A DNA stretch of 64,000 nt. It comes from Platanthera guangdongensis. Its lineage: Eukaryota; Streptophyta; Magnoliopsida; Asparagales; Orchidaceae. The notes beneath the pieces are model-generated. The model was not told where the DNA came from, searched no databases, and saw only the letters and a program-made list of their open reading frames with translations. Below, piece after piece: positions 9,600 to 20,935 of the stretch. The position numbers were made by a program, and so were the translations under genes. The stretch covers positions 76,238,564 through 76,302,563 of the forward strand of contig CM077166.1 of assembly GCA_039583875.1 (NCBI GenBank), given 5' to 3'. Every line of letters starts with the position of its first letter. Within the stretch, counting starts at the first letter, position 1.

Positions 9600-12301
9600 G
9601 TGCTTAATCAAAATCAAAACTATAGGATATTATTTTATGATATTTCATTTCTGTCACAGATTTTGTATTAAATGGTTTTAGTTTTTACAAATACTTAGAA
9701 GCTAGAACAAAAAGAGTGGTCAACATAGAAATTGTAGCCCTTGATGTCTTGTTTAATTTAAAATTGATTTCACTCAATTTGGAGTCGTGGTTAGACTACA
9801 ACACCCATTTTGGTAGGACCTATACCTAGGTCTATCCTGAGATTCAAATGGATGCCCACCTTTCATCCATTTTCCAAATGATCTGAGATTTGGGCAGGGA
9901 GTCCAACCTAGCCATACCTAGGGCCTGTCCAAAATTCAGAATTTTTGGAGAAAGGTTTTCTATAGTTTTTAGGAAAATTTAATAATCCATGAATGAATTA
10001 ATTAGGTGTCCTAAACACCTCACAATCCCCCCAAATTTGAATGGGAGGTCTTAGAGGGCTTGTTAGGGCTCTGGTAAACGTTTCATCTCATTTGGAGATG
10101 TTTTGGTCAGGTATTGATCCAACCCTAGGTTGACCCCTTTTAGGGTTAACTAGGTCAAGCACCCCCTTTGGGTTTTGAGTGGTCAAATCACCTCAACAGA
10201 GGCTAATATTTTGTCCACTGACTCTCTATAGTATGACTCACCCTCCAATGGAATTTGGGGTGGTTAAGAGTAGGGTAGCCCTAGAGCCCTAGGGTACGTC
10301 CCTCAATGTGGATTTTTAGGGTTTGAAGGTCATGGGGTCTAATGACCTTGAAATGACTTGAAAATTTTTGGAGAGGACCAGAGGATTAGTATGGTCCTTT
10401 GGTTAAAATTTTAGGGAATTTGGAAGCCTTAAACCCCCTCAAAACCCTAACCCAGGCTTAGGGCACAAACTTTGTGGTGAAGGAAAAAGTCACTAAACCT
10501 CATTGAAAAGTGATGAGATTTGGGTTGAGTAGTTTTTAAAGATAGTACAAGCTCTGGAGATTTTATTATGAATTTAGGATTATTATTTTGGATACTTCAT
10601 TAATAATTTAGTATTTTGTAATATTTACATAGAAATTTATTATGAAATAACTACTTGCTGGAAATTGATGAAATCTAGGCAGAGGACCTTTTATTATGTT
10701 TTAAAGCTCCGTAAATTTTTATGAGATTTTTGGAAGATTATTTCTAATGGTTGCTTCATTAAGTATGGTTTCCCATGAAAAATTAATTAAATTTATTTTG
10801 GTGCCTAGTAAGCCTGTACAATTATGCTTTTTGCACAATGACCCTTTCTATACCATATTAAGATTCTGTAATTGTTGTATAATTTTCTGATGAATAATAT
10901 TGGTACTTCCTTCTTTACATATGATTACGGGAATTATTTTGGATAAATTAATTAGAGGTCAAATATTTTCAGAAAAATTATGGAAATTTGTATCTAGTAA
11001 TATTGCTCTGTTATTTAGTCTTCAAAAGTTTTGGGTGGCCATTACCTTAGTAGATCATATAGTTCATGTTCAAAATTGCCCATGGCCAAACATTTGGGAA
11101 AATTCAATAAATATCAAATTAATTAGAAAAATTATGAATCTCTGATTTTAGACTAAATATGTTATGATAGACCTCTAGTAAATGTTATAGGAGATTTGGA
11201 AGACAATCTGGAGTACCTCCTTTATACACCTCATATAATATATGGTGGTCTGCATACAGTAACTGCGGAAATTGAACTAGAGTGGGTAGTGAATTTTGGA
11301 GAGTTGAATCCTCAGTAGTTTGCTGGTTTGGGTAAATAAAGGAGTTCATCATTGGAAGACAGGATTTGTAGAGTGAGAGGTTGACTAGTGTTAGGTGGTG
11401 CTCGGGATCGGCGAAAGATCGTCCTTCCCGTAGGGAGGAAGTGTTTAATGCACTAGGGCTAGATTCAGTAAAATTAATTAAGGGTTGGGAAATCGGGTAG
11501 CAACCAATAATAGTAAGTGTATTGCGAAAGGGAGCTTTGGGCGTAGTCCCATCGTAGTTCCTAGTGCCTTCGAGAGCCCTTCACGGGGTATACCTTGGGC
11601 AGTCCTAGGATAACGTAAACTGTAGGAGTGATAAATCTTAAAGAGCAACTAGAATAATTAGGGGATCAATTTCACACACCCCGGTGTATCGGGAATTTGG
11701 TTTGACTCGGTTGATATTTATGAGGGGCAGGTTGGCCCGGCGAGCTCTGGATCGGTTGTTGTTGTGATGGGCAGGTTGGCCCGGCGAGCTTTAGCTCGGT
11801 TCAGATACATAAGGTTGCATGTGCATAAAGTAAGGTGGTGGGTCTTCGGTATTGGAGTGTCGATGCACCGACGCCAATACGTTGACTCGGCAAGTGTGGT
11901 TAGCACTTCGCCAACAGAAGTTCGGTGCGCCTGCCGGCAAGAGTACGCAGGAGCTCCGCTTTGTGCATCAGCGTTTAGGCGTACAATTGGTCTGACCTGT
12001 AGTGCTTTACTGGTTTAGAGGTGGGCGAGGCCCAACCCACCGCTTCTGTCTGCCACTACGGAGGTATCCTGGGAGGTGAGGCTCCAGAAAGGGGGAACTA
12101 AAGGTCTGTGTGCACAGAGTCGGGTGGGTGAGTTGCACTTGCATGATCGCATCATAACCCACTTGCATGTCATAGCATAATCATAGCATAAAACCCCCAT
12201 CACCTGTTGTATAAGTGGTATGGAACGCTTATACAATAGGCCCTGCAAAACGACCCCTTGGTCTATAAGCTTGTGTGGGCAAGTTTATAAATTAAGGTTA
12301 A

Positions 12302-12374
<73 letters not shown>

Positions 12375-13123
12375 CTGTTAATAACCGACACCCCAACGTA
12401 TAAATTGCTATGAGAATCTTTATAAGATGGGAGCCCTGTAAAAGATCCCTTGCTTATATGTTTCCGTATAAGTTAAGGTTACTTTTCATACTTTACTCTA
12501 CAGCCACATGTACTATAAAATTGCTAGTATAGGTCCGCTGCCCTCTGTTTTCTTGACTACTCTCCACCTTCAAGTCATCCCCTTTCTTCCTCTCCGCTCG
12601 GTGCTTAGGGATCATTAGGGAAGGGGTGGGGGATGATAAGACTTAGTCTTATAGACTAACAGTTTTCGAACCACATCATTTAGGGGATCGTGGAGCCCAG
12701 CATGGAGGAGCAGCCCAATAGGATGGCACGCTTGGAGATGGAGCAGTCTAGCACCGAAGTTCAGACGGCGGGGACTGTGAGCCCCTGACCTTAGTTGTGT
12801 TTTATTTTGCTTCCGCTTGATTGACTATGTAGTGAGGATTTTATGTAGCGGGCTTAAGCCCTTATTTTCAGTACATTAAAGTTTGTGGACTCTCCCTTTG
12901 TGGAGATTATATTACTCTGATGTGATTTTATTTTGTGGACTTTTGGTTAGAGTTTTACCACTCTTGTGCTTACTCTACTTTTGTTGCTTTTCTGTGATCG
13001 AATCGGCCGGCAGAATCGGCGTTTCGCGGTGATGACCCTTCCGGGCATGAAGGTATCACCGCTAAGCGGTGGTTCCGGGCCTAAGATCCCGGTGTTAAAA
13101 AGAAAACAGGGGGGGGTCTTACA
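9600..13123 (+). repeat. Probable 5' LTR of gypsy element F, start not located
   Basis: The right end is secure: GGGTCTTACA at 13114-13123 is followed at once by a primer site. The matching LTR start TGTAAGACC was not found, so the left limit is arbitrary. Inside are a tandem duplication of GGCAGGTTGGCCCGGCGAGC (near 11726 and 11769), a degenerate repeat pair around a long AT run, and a thymine-rich R-like segment from 12785. No coding sequence is visible across this stretch. Confidence 0.4.
12203..12484. repeat. Degenerate duplication flanking an (AT)n microsatellite
   Basis: An uninterrupted AT dinucleotide run of about 66 bases lies at 12306-12372. Two related segments (12203-12305 and 12396-12484) flank it, each with a GTATAA..AT..TTATA core, a CCCTG..AAAA..GA(C/T)CCCTTG segment and an AAGTTAAGGTT-like end, so the microsatellite sits between copies of an old tandem duplication. 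Confidence 0.7.
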
Positions 13124-13142
13124 AGTGGTATCAAAGCAAACC
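13124..13142 (+). promoter_or_regulatory. Primer-binding site of gypsy F
   Basis: AGTGGTATCAAAGCAAACC follows the LTR end TTACA. TGGTATCAAAGC is the initiator-methionine tRNA type of site. Confidence 0.85.
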
Positions 13143-13307
13143 TCGATCGAAAAGTAACAGTCCACAACCCCTGGATCACCCCCTCGCGAGTTTAGTTTGG
13201 GGACAAACTAACCAGCGGAAGCAGTGGTGTGCCCATCTGAGGGATCACATGGAAATTGTCCACTTTTTATTAGGTATTGAGTCGATTACCTACTAATGTA
13301 GTTTGTT

Positions 13308-14390
13308 TTGCAGCCCCCAGCTCAGCCCACTCCACAAGGCGGAGCCCAACAGACTCCGGACGTTGCACCACCTCCCCCGATCCCCACTCCATTCCTACAG
13401 TCAGAGATGGGACAGACTCTAACAGCCATCTTGGAAGCTTTTAGGGCTCAACAGGTTCCGGCTCCGCAGCCAAACCCGGGGGCCAACTGGCTGAGCATTT
13501 TCCGAGGACTTGCTCCCCCATCCTACCTGGAGACTGAGTCGGTCGTTCGGACAAAGGAGTGGCTGGACATTATGTATGAGATGCTGACCGAGATACGGTG
13601 CCCTTGGGAGGAGAGGGTGTCCTTGGTGATCTCCTGCCTGGAGTCGCATGCAAAGAGATGGTGGAAGACCTCGTTGGACATGACATTTGCGGACAGGGAA
13701 GTAGCAGAGATTTCTTGGGAGGATTTCAGGGGCGCGCTCTTTGAACACTTTGTTCCACAGTCGGCTAGGGACGAGCTGTAGGATAGATTTTTGAAGATGA
13801 GGCCAGGGAACAAGACGGTGGTGGAGTACCACCGAGAGTTCAACCATCTAGCTCGGTTTGGGGACTCTTATCAGTTAGACGAGGCAGGATATACCAAAAG
13901 GTTCTATAAGGGACTGCGAGAGGGGCTGAGGGAGACTCTACTATTTGTATCCGACGGGACCATTTCCCAGATACTAGAGATGGCAAAGAGGATATAGGCT
14001 GATTGGCAGGCTACTCGGGGCCAGAAATGGCCAGTGGAGGATCAGGGTCGAGGAGCAAGGAACGATCAGAGACGAGCCCGTATCATGGACAAGAGGAGGG
14101 TCGAGGACCAGCCTCGTAAGGAGGCAAGACAGGAAACAAGGGAGCTAGTGGTGGTGGCTCCACCACCTCTTCAGACACGGGAGGGACAGAGACCCAGGAG
14201 AATGCCATATCCCCCGCCAGAATGCTTCAATTACCATCAGGTGGGGCACATCAGGAGGAATTGCCCCATGAGCGGGGCACCCCCACCAGCACCACCAGCT
14301 GCCCAGCTAGTACAATATCTTGGAGGCTGAGGTCGTGGCCAAGGACGTGGATACCATGGTGGTGATCGTAGACAAGAAAGGGAGCAGGTG
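13308..14390 (+). pseudogene. gag: Gag of gypsy F, three in-frame stops, 3' truncated
   Basis: One frame runs through TAG at 13779, TAG at 13995 and TGA at 14328; all three fit CAG-to-TAG or CGA-to-TGA changes. A Pro/Gln-rich start is followed by the retrotransposon gag fold (FRGLAPPSY near 13500, W..AKRWW near 13655, LFEHFVPQSARDEL near 13740, GLRE.L near 13915). A zinc knuckle near 14222 reads C-F-N-Y-H: the second Cys has become Tyr. No ATG opens the frame; it begins after TACTAAT and TTTTGCAG at 13290-13313, a good branch point and 3' splice site, so an upstream exon may supply the start. Confidence 0.8.
14386..14390. other. Presumed target site of element A (AGGTG)
   Basis: These are the five bases before the A LTR start. 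The matching copy on the other side cannot be found because that end of A is lost. Confidence 0.4.
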
Positions 14391-15200
14391 TGTTGGGTAC
14401 ACTGGAAAATGGGTACCTGATTTGAAGAAGCCTCACCCTACTTAATGATATACATCAAAGTGTATTTGATGTGTTTTGAGTTTATTTGTGCAGGTTAAGT
14501 AATTGCAGGAAATGCAGAAAGTTTCTAAGTGCATGTGTCGACACCTAGAGAAGCAGTGTCGACACTTATGAAGGCTTGTGTCGACACTAGAGAAAAGCTG
14601 TGTCGACACTTGGAGTAAATTGTGTCGACACCAGGAAAGGCAGAGTCGACACCAGAAGAAAAGTGTCGACACATACAGGCAGCGTCGACACACTGTGAAG
14701 AATTGTCAACATAAATTGTGTCGACACTTAGAAGCAGTGTCGACACCTAGAGAAGCTTAGTCGATCAAATATGTCGACACCAGGAGGCTGTGTCGATACT
14801 CCGCAAGCTTCAACAAAGTTAAAATAAAATAAGTACTTGTGTCGACACAAAGGAGATGTGTCGACACTCAGCAAGTTTCAACACAAGAAGGCATGTGTCG
14901 ACCCAAAGAGATGTGTCGACACACAGCAGAATTCAACTATGTGTTAAAGAAGAAGTATTTGTGTCGACACACAGAATCAATGTCGACACATTCAACAGAA
15001 GGCTTGTATCGACACACAGAATCAGTGTCGACACATTCTAAAGAAGCAGTGTCGAGAAGCTGTTACAACAACAAAAGGAGTTGTGTCGACACCATCAAGG
15101 CTAGTGTCGACAGTTAGTCCACTTGTGTCGACACTTAGTCTATTTGTGTCGACACATAATGAAGATCAGTCTCGACACTTTCAGACAGAGACAGTGATTT
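14391..15200 (+). repeat. 5' LTR of A, right end lost
   Basis: It starts TGTTGGGTACACTGG; the first 130 bases match the 3' LTR at 24015-24153 with few differences. The array fills most of the rest. No TTTCA end or clear primer site follows; TATCCAAAGAGCTGG near 15268 could be a ruined one. A deletion of R/U5 is likely. Confidence 0.7.
14535..15178. repeat. GTGTCGACAC palindrome array, LTR copy (A)
   Basis: About 25-30 copies of the 10-base palindrome GTGTCGACAC and one-base variants. TCGA centres near 14539, 14560, 14582, 14604, 14626, 14647, 14667 and 14686 step by 19-22 bases. At the far end centres 15087, 15108, 15129, 15150 and 15173 keep the same step. The sequence between copies is purine-rich and not conserved. 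Because 21 is a multiple of three, several frames stay open by chance. Confidence 0.95.
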
Positions 15201-15287
15201 CAAGAAGTGACTGGATGACTTGACAGCTGCCATTTCTAACCGGTCAACTACTACTGTCAGAGCTATCCAAAGAGCTGGGGTCAATGA

Positions 15288-17287
15288 AATTGCTAATCTG
15301 TAGAAAATAGATATTTGGTATATGGAAAGAGAGGGTCAGACTCTTTATGGAAGCTTCTGACCCAAGGATATATATTACAGTCAAAGAAAGCCCATATGTG
15401 CCAATGAAGATATCCATTCTGGATGCAAATCAGAAAACTCCCAAGGATTTTTCTGAAATGACTAAAGATGAAATCATCCTGGCCACTATGGACAAGAGAG
15501 CCCAGAATATAATTGTTAGTGCCATTGATGATTCAACATTTCAGAACTTAATTCATTGTAAAACCTCTAAAGAAATGTGGGACACATTAATATTCTATAT
15601 GGAGGGATTAGAGGAAGTAAGATAAGATAGGAAGTCAATGTTAAATCAGGAATATGAAAGATTCAAACAAGGAAAGTCTGATAGCATTACAGAATGTTAC
15701 AAGAAGTTCTATAGGATAGTTAATGAGTTGATGTCCTATGAAAGAGTCTTCAGTAACTATGAGTTGAATGACAAGTTCTTAAGATCCCTGACTAAGGACT
15801 GGGACACCAAGGTTTATGCCATTAGGGAAGTGGCCAAGCTTGCTGATATACCTCCTCCAACTTTGTTTGGAAAACTGCTATCTTATGAGATGCAGTTAAT
15901 GGCTAGAAAGGAGGAAGAGAAGAATACTAGAGTGGAGCACAAGGAAAAGTCTGTGGCCTTCAAGACTGAAGCCACTAAGAAGTATAGAAGTAAATCTCCA
16001 TCTCCACCTCAAATAATTGCTGAGGCTGTCACAGATAATTCAGATAGCAAGAGTTCTGATAGCAGTGAAAGTGATGAAGACTTTGCTGCTTTTACTAGGC
16101 ACTTTCAAAGATTTCTAAAGAAGAGGCAGTGGAGGTCTAAGCCTTCCACTTCTCAGCCAAAAGATGACTACTATCAGAAGAGAAAGTCATCCAGGAATGA
16201 CAGAAGCAGGTCCAAGCCAAGCAAAGCTACATCTTCAAAGATTGTGTGCTATTGCTGCAATAGACAGGGACATGTAGTGGTTGACTGTCCTGAAAAGAGG
16301 AAGGAGTCAGTTGACAAAAAGAAGACTCAGGTTAAGAGCAAAAAGGAAAAGTCCTTTGTTGCTAAGAAAGACAAGAGTCTGACAGACCAGTCATCTTCAG
16401 AAACAGAATCAGAAGCTGAAGCCTACATTGGATTATTTGCTGAAGAGGAAGAAGTTGAGTTCATGCAGCTAATGGACTCAATTTATGAGCATGAAGACCA
16501 TCAGTACAAGGGACTGATGGCTATATCTGAAGGAGACAAGATCCAGGATCAGCCTGCACCAAGTAAGGTACAAAGTTGTTCTTCTAGTTCAATTTATAGT
16601 ACTAAGTCAGAGTCAGATACATCTGCATCAAGTGATGTGGGTGGGTCTGAATCTGAAGGAGATATTCATCAGTTAATTGATGAATATAGGGACTTGTTGC
16701 AGGCCTTGAAGAAAAGCAAAACCTTGGCCAAAACTCAGGCAAAGGAGATTGCTGGTCTTTAGTTAGCTGCAGTAAATTCAGAGAAGTTGTTAGATCAAAA
16801 ACTGAATGAGATTGCCAGATTGAAAAACATAACTGTTATTCAAATGGGCATAATCAATTTCAAGAATGATCAGATTAGAAATCTGGAGGTTAGAATTGAG
16901 AAGGAGAAAGAGATTGTGGATAGCTTTTCTAAACCTAAATCTGTTTTACCCTTGATAGATGAGTTTGTACCTCAAAAGGGTAAGACTGGATTAGGGTTTA
17001 AAAAACCTGCCTGGACTGCTAGGTCCAAATCTAAAGGCAAAGCCCCAGCACAGAACAAGAAGCCTTCTGTAGATAATTCAGCTAGGGTTGTACCTAAACA
17101 AAGGTACAACAAGTTTGAGTGCTGGTGTTGTGGCAAGGTAGGCCACTTTGCCATAGATTGTTGGCACAATTCTAGTGTCAAGGAGAATAACAGTCTGCCT
17201 GTGAGAAGACCTACATGCAGATTTGTTAGATTTCAGGCTAACCTGAACCAAGGACCCAAAACTCATTTGGGTTCTAAGGTTAACTAG
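15288..17287 (+). pseudogene. gag: Gag of Sirevirus A, interrupted by stops
   Basis: The likely start is near 15288, where a short N-terminus with a stop leads into IWKERVRLFMEASDPR. The frame continues past TAA at 15623 and TAG at 16760 to TAG at 17285. Features in order: the copia-type gag domain with LIHCKTSKEMWD and ELNDKFLRSLTKDWD, an Arg/Ser-rich stretch, a first zinc knuckle CYCCNRQGHVVVDC near 16247, Ser/Glu-rich acidic segments, a probable coiled coil (about 16680-16920), and a second knuckle CWCCGKVGHFAIDC near 17122. The long acidic, coiled-coil tail is typical of Sirevirus gags. Gag would form the cytoplasmic particle that packages the RNA. Confidence 0.85.
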
Positions 17288-17299
17288 TATTTATTGCAG
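17279..17299 (+). promoter_or_regulatory. Gag-protease junction with splice-like ends (A)
   Basis: The gag codon AAG is followed by GTTAACTAG, which contains the gag stop, and the segment ends TTATTGCAG before the protease codons. It is 21 bases long; gag and protease are in the same frame on both sides. Either stop suppression or removal of the segment could join them. Confidence 0.4.
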
Positions 17300-20200
17300 G
17301 TGAGTCCAAGCTGCCATGCCCCAATATGGTACTTGGACAGTGGATGTTCCAGGCACATGACTGGAACAAGGGGGTTGCTGAAGGACTACACACCTATCAA
17401 GGATGGCCGTAAAGTAACCTTTGGTGGTTCAAAAAAAGGAAGCATCAAAGGCTTTGATAACATTTCTAGTAATCAGATTACATCACTCAAGTGGCCTATG
17501 TGAAAGGTTTGAAACACAACCTTATAAGCATAAGTCAGCTGAGTGATTTAGGATATGACATCTCATTTGTCAAGAATGGTTATCATATAAAAAGGTCAAG
17601 TGATCAAAAGATCATTTTGACAGGATATAGGAAGAGAAATGTTTATTGTCTTGACTTTGTGTGTGAGAATAATAGTTCTCATATTTGTCTTGTAGCTGAT
17701 GAGAGAGTCTTTCATTGTGTCAAATGGCACAAGAGGCTATCCCATCTTAATTATAAGACTATTGGCCAACTCTTTAGCAAAGAGTTAGTGAGAAATGGTC
17801 CTCAAGTTAAGTGTATAAAGGATGAGATATGCTCAGCTTGTCAAAAAGGCAAGCAGACCAAATCCACCTTTCATAGTCTTGAAAATAAGGATTCAGTGAG
17901 GTGTCTATACCTCTTGCATATGGATCTATTTGGTCCAATGCCAGTTCACAGTGTAGGTAGGAAGGTCTATACATTTGTGGTTGTAGATGACTATTTTAGA
18001 TATTCCTGGGTGTTCTTACTAAGACAAAAATCTGAAACCCCAAGTATATTATATAGTTTTGTTAAACAAATTCAGAATGAGTTGGATAGTACAGTGGTCA
18101 AAATCAAAAGTGACCATGGTACTGAATTTCAGTCTGAAAGTATGACAAAACAATGTAAAGAATTTGAGATATTTCAAGAATTTTCCTCACCTAGAACACC
18201 TCAGCAAAATGGTATTGCTGAAAGAAAGAATAGAACATTAATAGAGGCTGGTAGAACTCTATTGAGTGACACTTATCTCCCAGAATATTTCCGGGCTGAG
18301 GCAGTAAACACTGCATGTCATGTAATCAATAGGGCTACTATCGCCAAGTGCCACAAAAAGACTCCCTATGAGATTGTGAAGGGCAGAAAACCAAATTTAT
18401 CCTATTTCAGGATCTTTGGTTGCAAGTGCTATATACTTAACAATGACAAGTCTTATCTAACCAAGTTTTCTGCCAAATCCCAAGAGGGGATCTTTGTTGG
18501 GTACAACAACAATAGTAAGGCTTATAGGTTCTACAACTTGAATACTCAAGTTGTAGAAGAGTCTATACATGTAGTCTTTGATGAAACAAGACTGATTAAC
18601 GGTGAGTTGCCAAGTAGTGTATGCAGCTCTACAGGTATAAATGAGAAGATGGACAAGCTTACCATTACAGAAGGTTCTACTGCAACTCAACAAGTGGAAA
18701 ATGGTGGCTGCTGTCCAGGGGGAGTACAAGACTCTCTAGATGCTGAAGAAGACCAAGAGGTGCAGCATGTTGAAGAGACTGGAGGGGTTCAACCTGAAGA
18801 AAGACTACCTCCAGCTAATAGACACTTAAAGGATCATCCAGACTATCAAATAATTGGTGATCCAAGATGAGTGCAAACTAGAAGCAGGAATCTGAGTACA
18901 GTTCTTTACTCCAGTTTCCTATCACAAGTGGAACCAAAGAAATTTGAATAAGCAGTTCTAGACCCTCATTGGATTGATGTCATGCAAGAGGAGCTGAATC
19001 AGACAGAAGATGCAAGGTCTGGAAGCTTGTTCCTAAACCCAAAGACCACAACATCATTGGAACAAAGTGGATCTTTAGAAACAAATTGGATGAGAATGGA
19101 ATCATTATAAAGAATAAAGCTAGACTTGTTGTAAAAGGATATATGCAGGAAGAATGTATTGATTTTGATCAAACCTTTGCCCCAGTAGCAAGAATGGAAG
19201 CAATCAGGATGTTCCTTGCCTATGCAACATATCAAGGGTTTAAGGTATTCCAAATGGATGTTAAGTCAGCTTTCCTAAATAGAGATCTAAAGGAAGAAGT
19301 CTATGTAGAGCAGCCCTCAGGTTTTGTGGATCCTCTCAAACCTGATTATGTTTATAAACTTAGGAAAGCATTGTATGAGTTAAAACAAGCCCCAAGGGCT
19401 TGGTATGAAACCCTGTCTAGTTTCCTCATTGAGAACAAATTCTCAAGGGGGAAAATAGACAAGACTCTATTCCTTAGGAAATCTAAAGGCAAGATTATCC
19501 TAGTCCAAATATATGTAGATGACATAATATTTGAGTCTACTGAAAGTAATCTTTGCAGAAAGTTTGCAAAACTTATGCAAGGAAAATTTGAAATGAGCAG
19601 TATGGGGGAACTTAAGTTCTTCTTGGGTCTCCAAGTAAGATAGACTGAAGATGGCCTGTCCATATGTCAGTCTAAATTCACCCTAGAGTTGATAAAGAAG
19701 TATGATATGGAATCATCCACTACCATGAAAACTCCTATGGGATCAAGTATGTCTCTAAGCAAAGATGATGCATGGAAACCTGTAGATGAAACTTTGTATA
19801 GAGGGATAGTTGACTCCCTTTTATATTTGACTGCTAGTACACCAGATATCATGTATAGTACATGTGTCTGTGCTATGTACCATGCATGCCCTAAAGAATC
19901 TCATCTGACTGCAGTCAAAAGGATTTTGAGATATCTTAAGGGCACACCTTATCTAGGCCTTTGATACCCTAGGAATGGAGATTTTGTAATGACAGGTTAT
20001 TCAGATGCAGATTTTGCAGGCTGCAAGGAAGATAGGAAGAGTACTACAGGAACCTGTCAATTTCTAGGTGGAAGACTGGTGTCTTGGAGCAGTAAGAAGC
20101 AGACCAGTGTGGCAATCTCCACAGTTGAGTCAGAATATGTTGCTGCAGGAAGCTGTTGTGCACAACTTTTATGGATTCAACACCAGCTAGAAGACTATGA

Positions 20201-20456
20201 TATTCAAGTAAGTAGAACATCTTTACTTTGTGATTCTACAAGTGCAATTTCTATAGCTAATAATCCTTTCTCACATAGTAGGACTAAGCATATAGAAATT
20301 AGATACCATTTTCTTAGAGAACATGTAGAAAAAGAGGACATTTCCCTAGAATATGTTAAAACAGATAATCAGATTGCTGATATGTTTACTAAGACTCTTG
20401 ATGAAACTAAATTCAATAAGTTTAAAATTGAATTAGGAATGTTGAACTTAGAATAG
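17294..20456 (+). pseudogene. pol: Pol of Sirevirus A: protease, integrase, RT, RNase H
   Basis: Protease near 17326 (WYLDSGCSRHMTG, active DSG); a frameshift near 17490; integrase with HHCC zinc finger (H..H near 17730-17745, CSACQKGKQ near 17830) and D-D-E residues in LLHMDLFGP, IKSDHGTEF and ERKNRTLIEA. TGA at 18868 and a second frameshift near 19000 precede reverse transcriptase ([19 protein letters not shown] near 19516). TAG at 19641 and TGA at 19962 interrupt RT/RNase H. RNase H shows YSDADFAGC, TVESEYVAAG and a C-terminal HIEIRYHFLREHV. It ends at TAG 20454. Five or more breaks make it inactive. Confidence 0.9.
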
Positions 20457-20483
20457 TTTGATAAAAATTGGCTAAGTAAAATA

Positions 20484-20900
20484 ATGTCGACACAAGGAGT
20501 TGTCTGTGTCGACACATAGAAGTGGTGTCGACATTTCAGAGAAATGGTGTCGACACATCTAGAAAGTCTGTGTCGACACTTCTGAGAATTAGTGTCGACA
20601 CATCCAGAGTAGGTGTCGACACATCCAGGGTGGTGTCGACACTTAGGTTTAACACTAATTTCATCGAGTGAAGTATCGACTAATCGTCGAACGCAGATGT
20701 ATAAGTGTCGACACATCATAATTGGTGTCGACACATATAAGTCAACACTATTGTCGAGACTTAAGTAGTCTGTGTCGACACATTAAGAGTATTTTGACGC
20801 CCCTTTTCACCTTCATTTTTAGGAAGGTATAAATAGGTCTTCAACAATGTTTGTCGACACGCTTTCTAATGTTTCGAGACCAAGACTTTGTGTCGACATC
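20484..20900. repeat. GTGTCGACAC palindrome array, pre-env copy (A)
   Basis: It starts 27 bases after the pol stop. TCGA centres near 20488, 20510, 20529, 20551, 20574, 20596, 20617 and 20637 step by 19-23 bases; scattered copies follow to 20893, on both sides of the TATA box. The motif is the same as in the A LTR although the DNA between copies is different. Confidence 0.95.
20828..20836 (+). promoter_or_regulatory. TATA box of a probable env-like promoter (A)
   Basis: TATAAATAG, a strong plant TATA match, lies 108 bases before the env-like ATG and just after the palindrome array. Confidence 0.65.
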
Positions 20901-20935
20901 TCTCTCATCTAAATTCAAGATTTCTCTAAACCCTA

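Larger units (their letters stand above)
13143..14390 (+). mobile_element. Gypsy element F, 5' internal part, cut by element A
   Basis: Primer site, leader and gag of a Ty3/gypsy element. The gag stops being recognisable exactly where TGTTGGGTAC of element A begins (14391). The rest of F is not in the window, because the right-hand side of A was lost with the later insertions and deletion. Confidence 0.8.

Noticed and set aside
12306..12372. AT run as promoter or origin
   Set aside because: An ordinary microsatellite inside a degenerate duplication; no other promoter signals nearby.
13124..13142. tRNA gene fragment
   Set aside because: The TGGTATCA words are primer-binding sites next to LTR ends; no tRNA cloverleaf follows.
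14442..15117. ORFs repeating Val-Asp-Thr, Cys-Arg-His or Met-Ser-Thr
   Set aside because: The 21-base step keeps several frames open across the GTGTCGACAC array; no gag or other domain.
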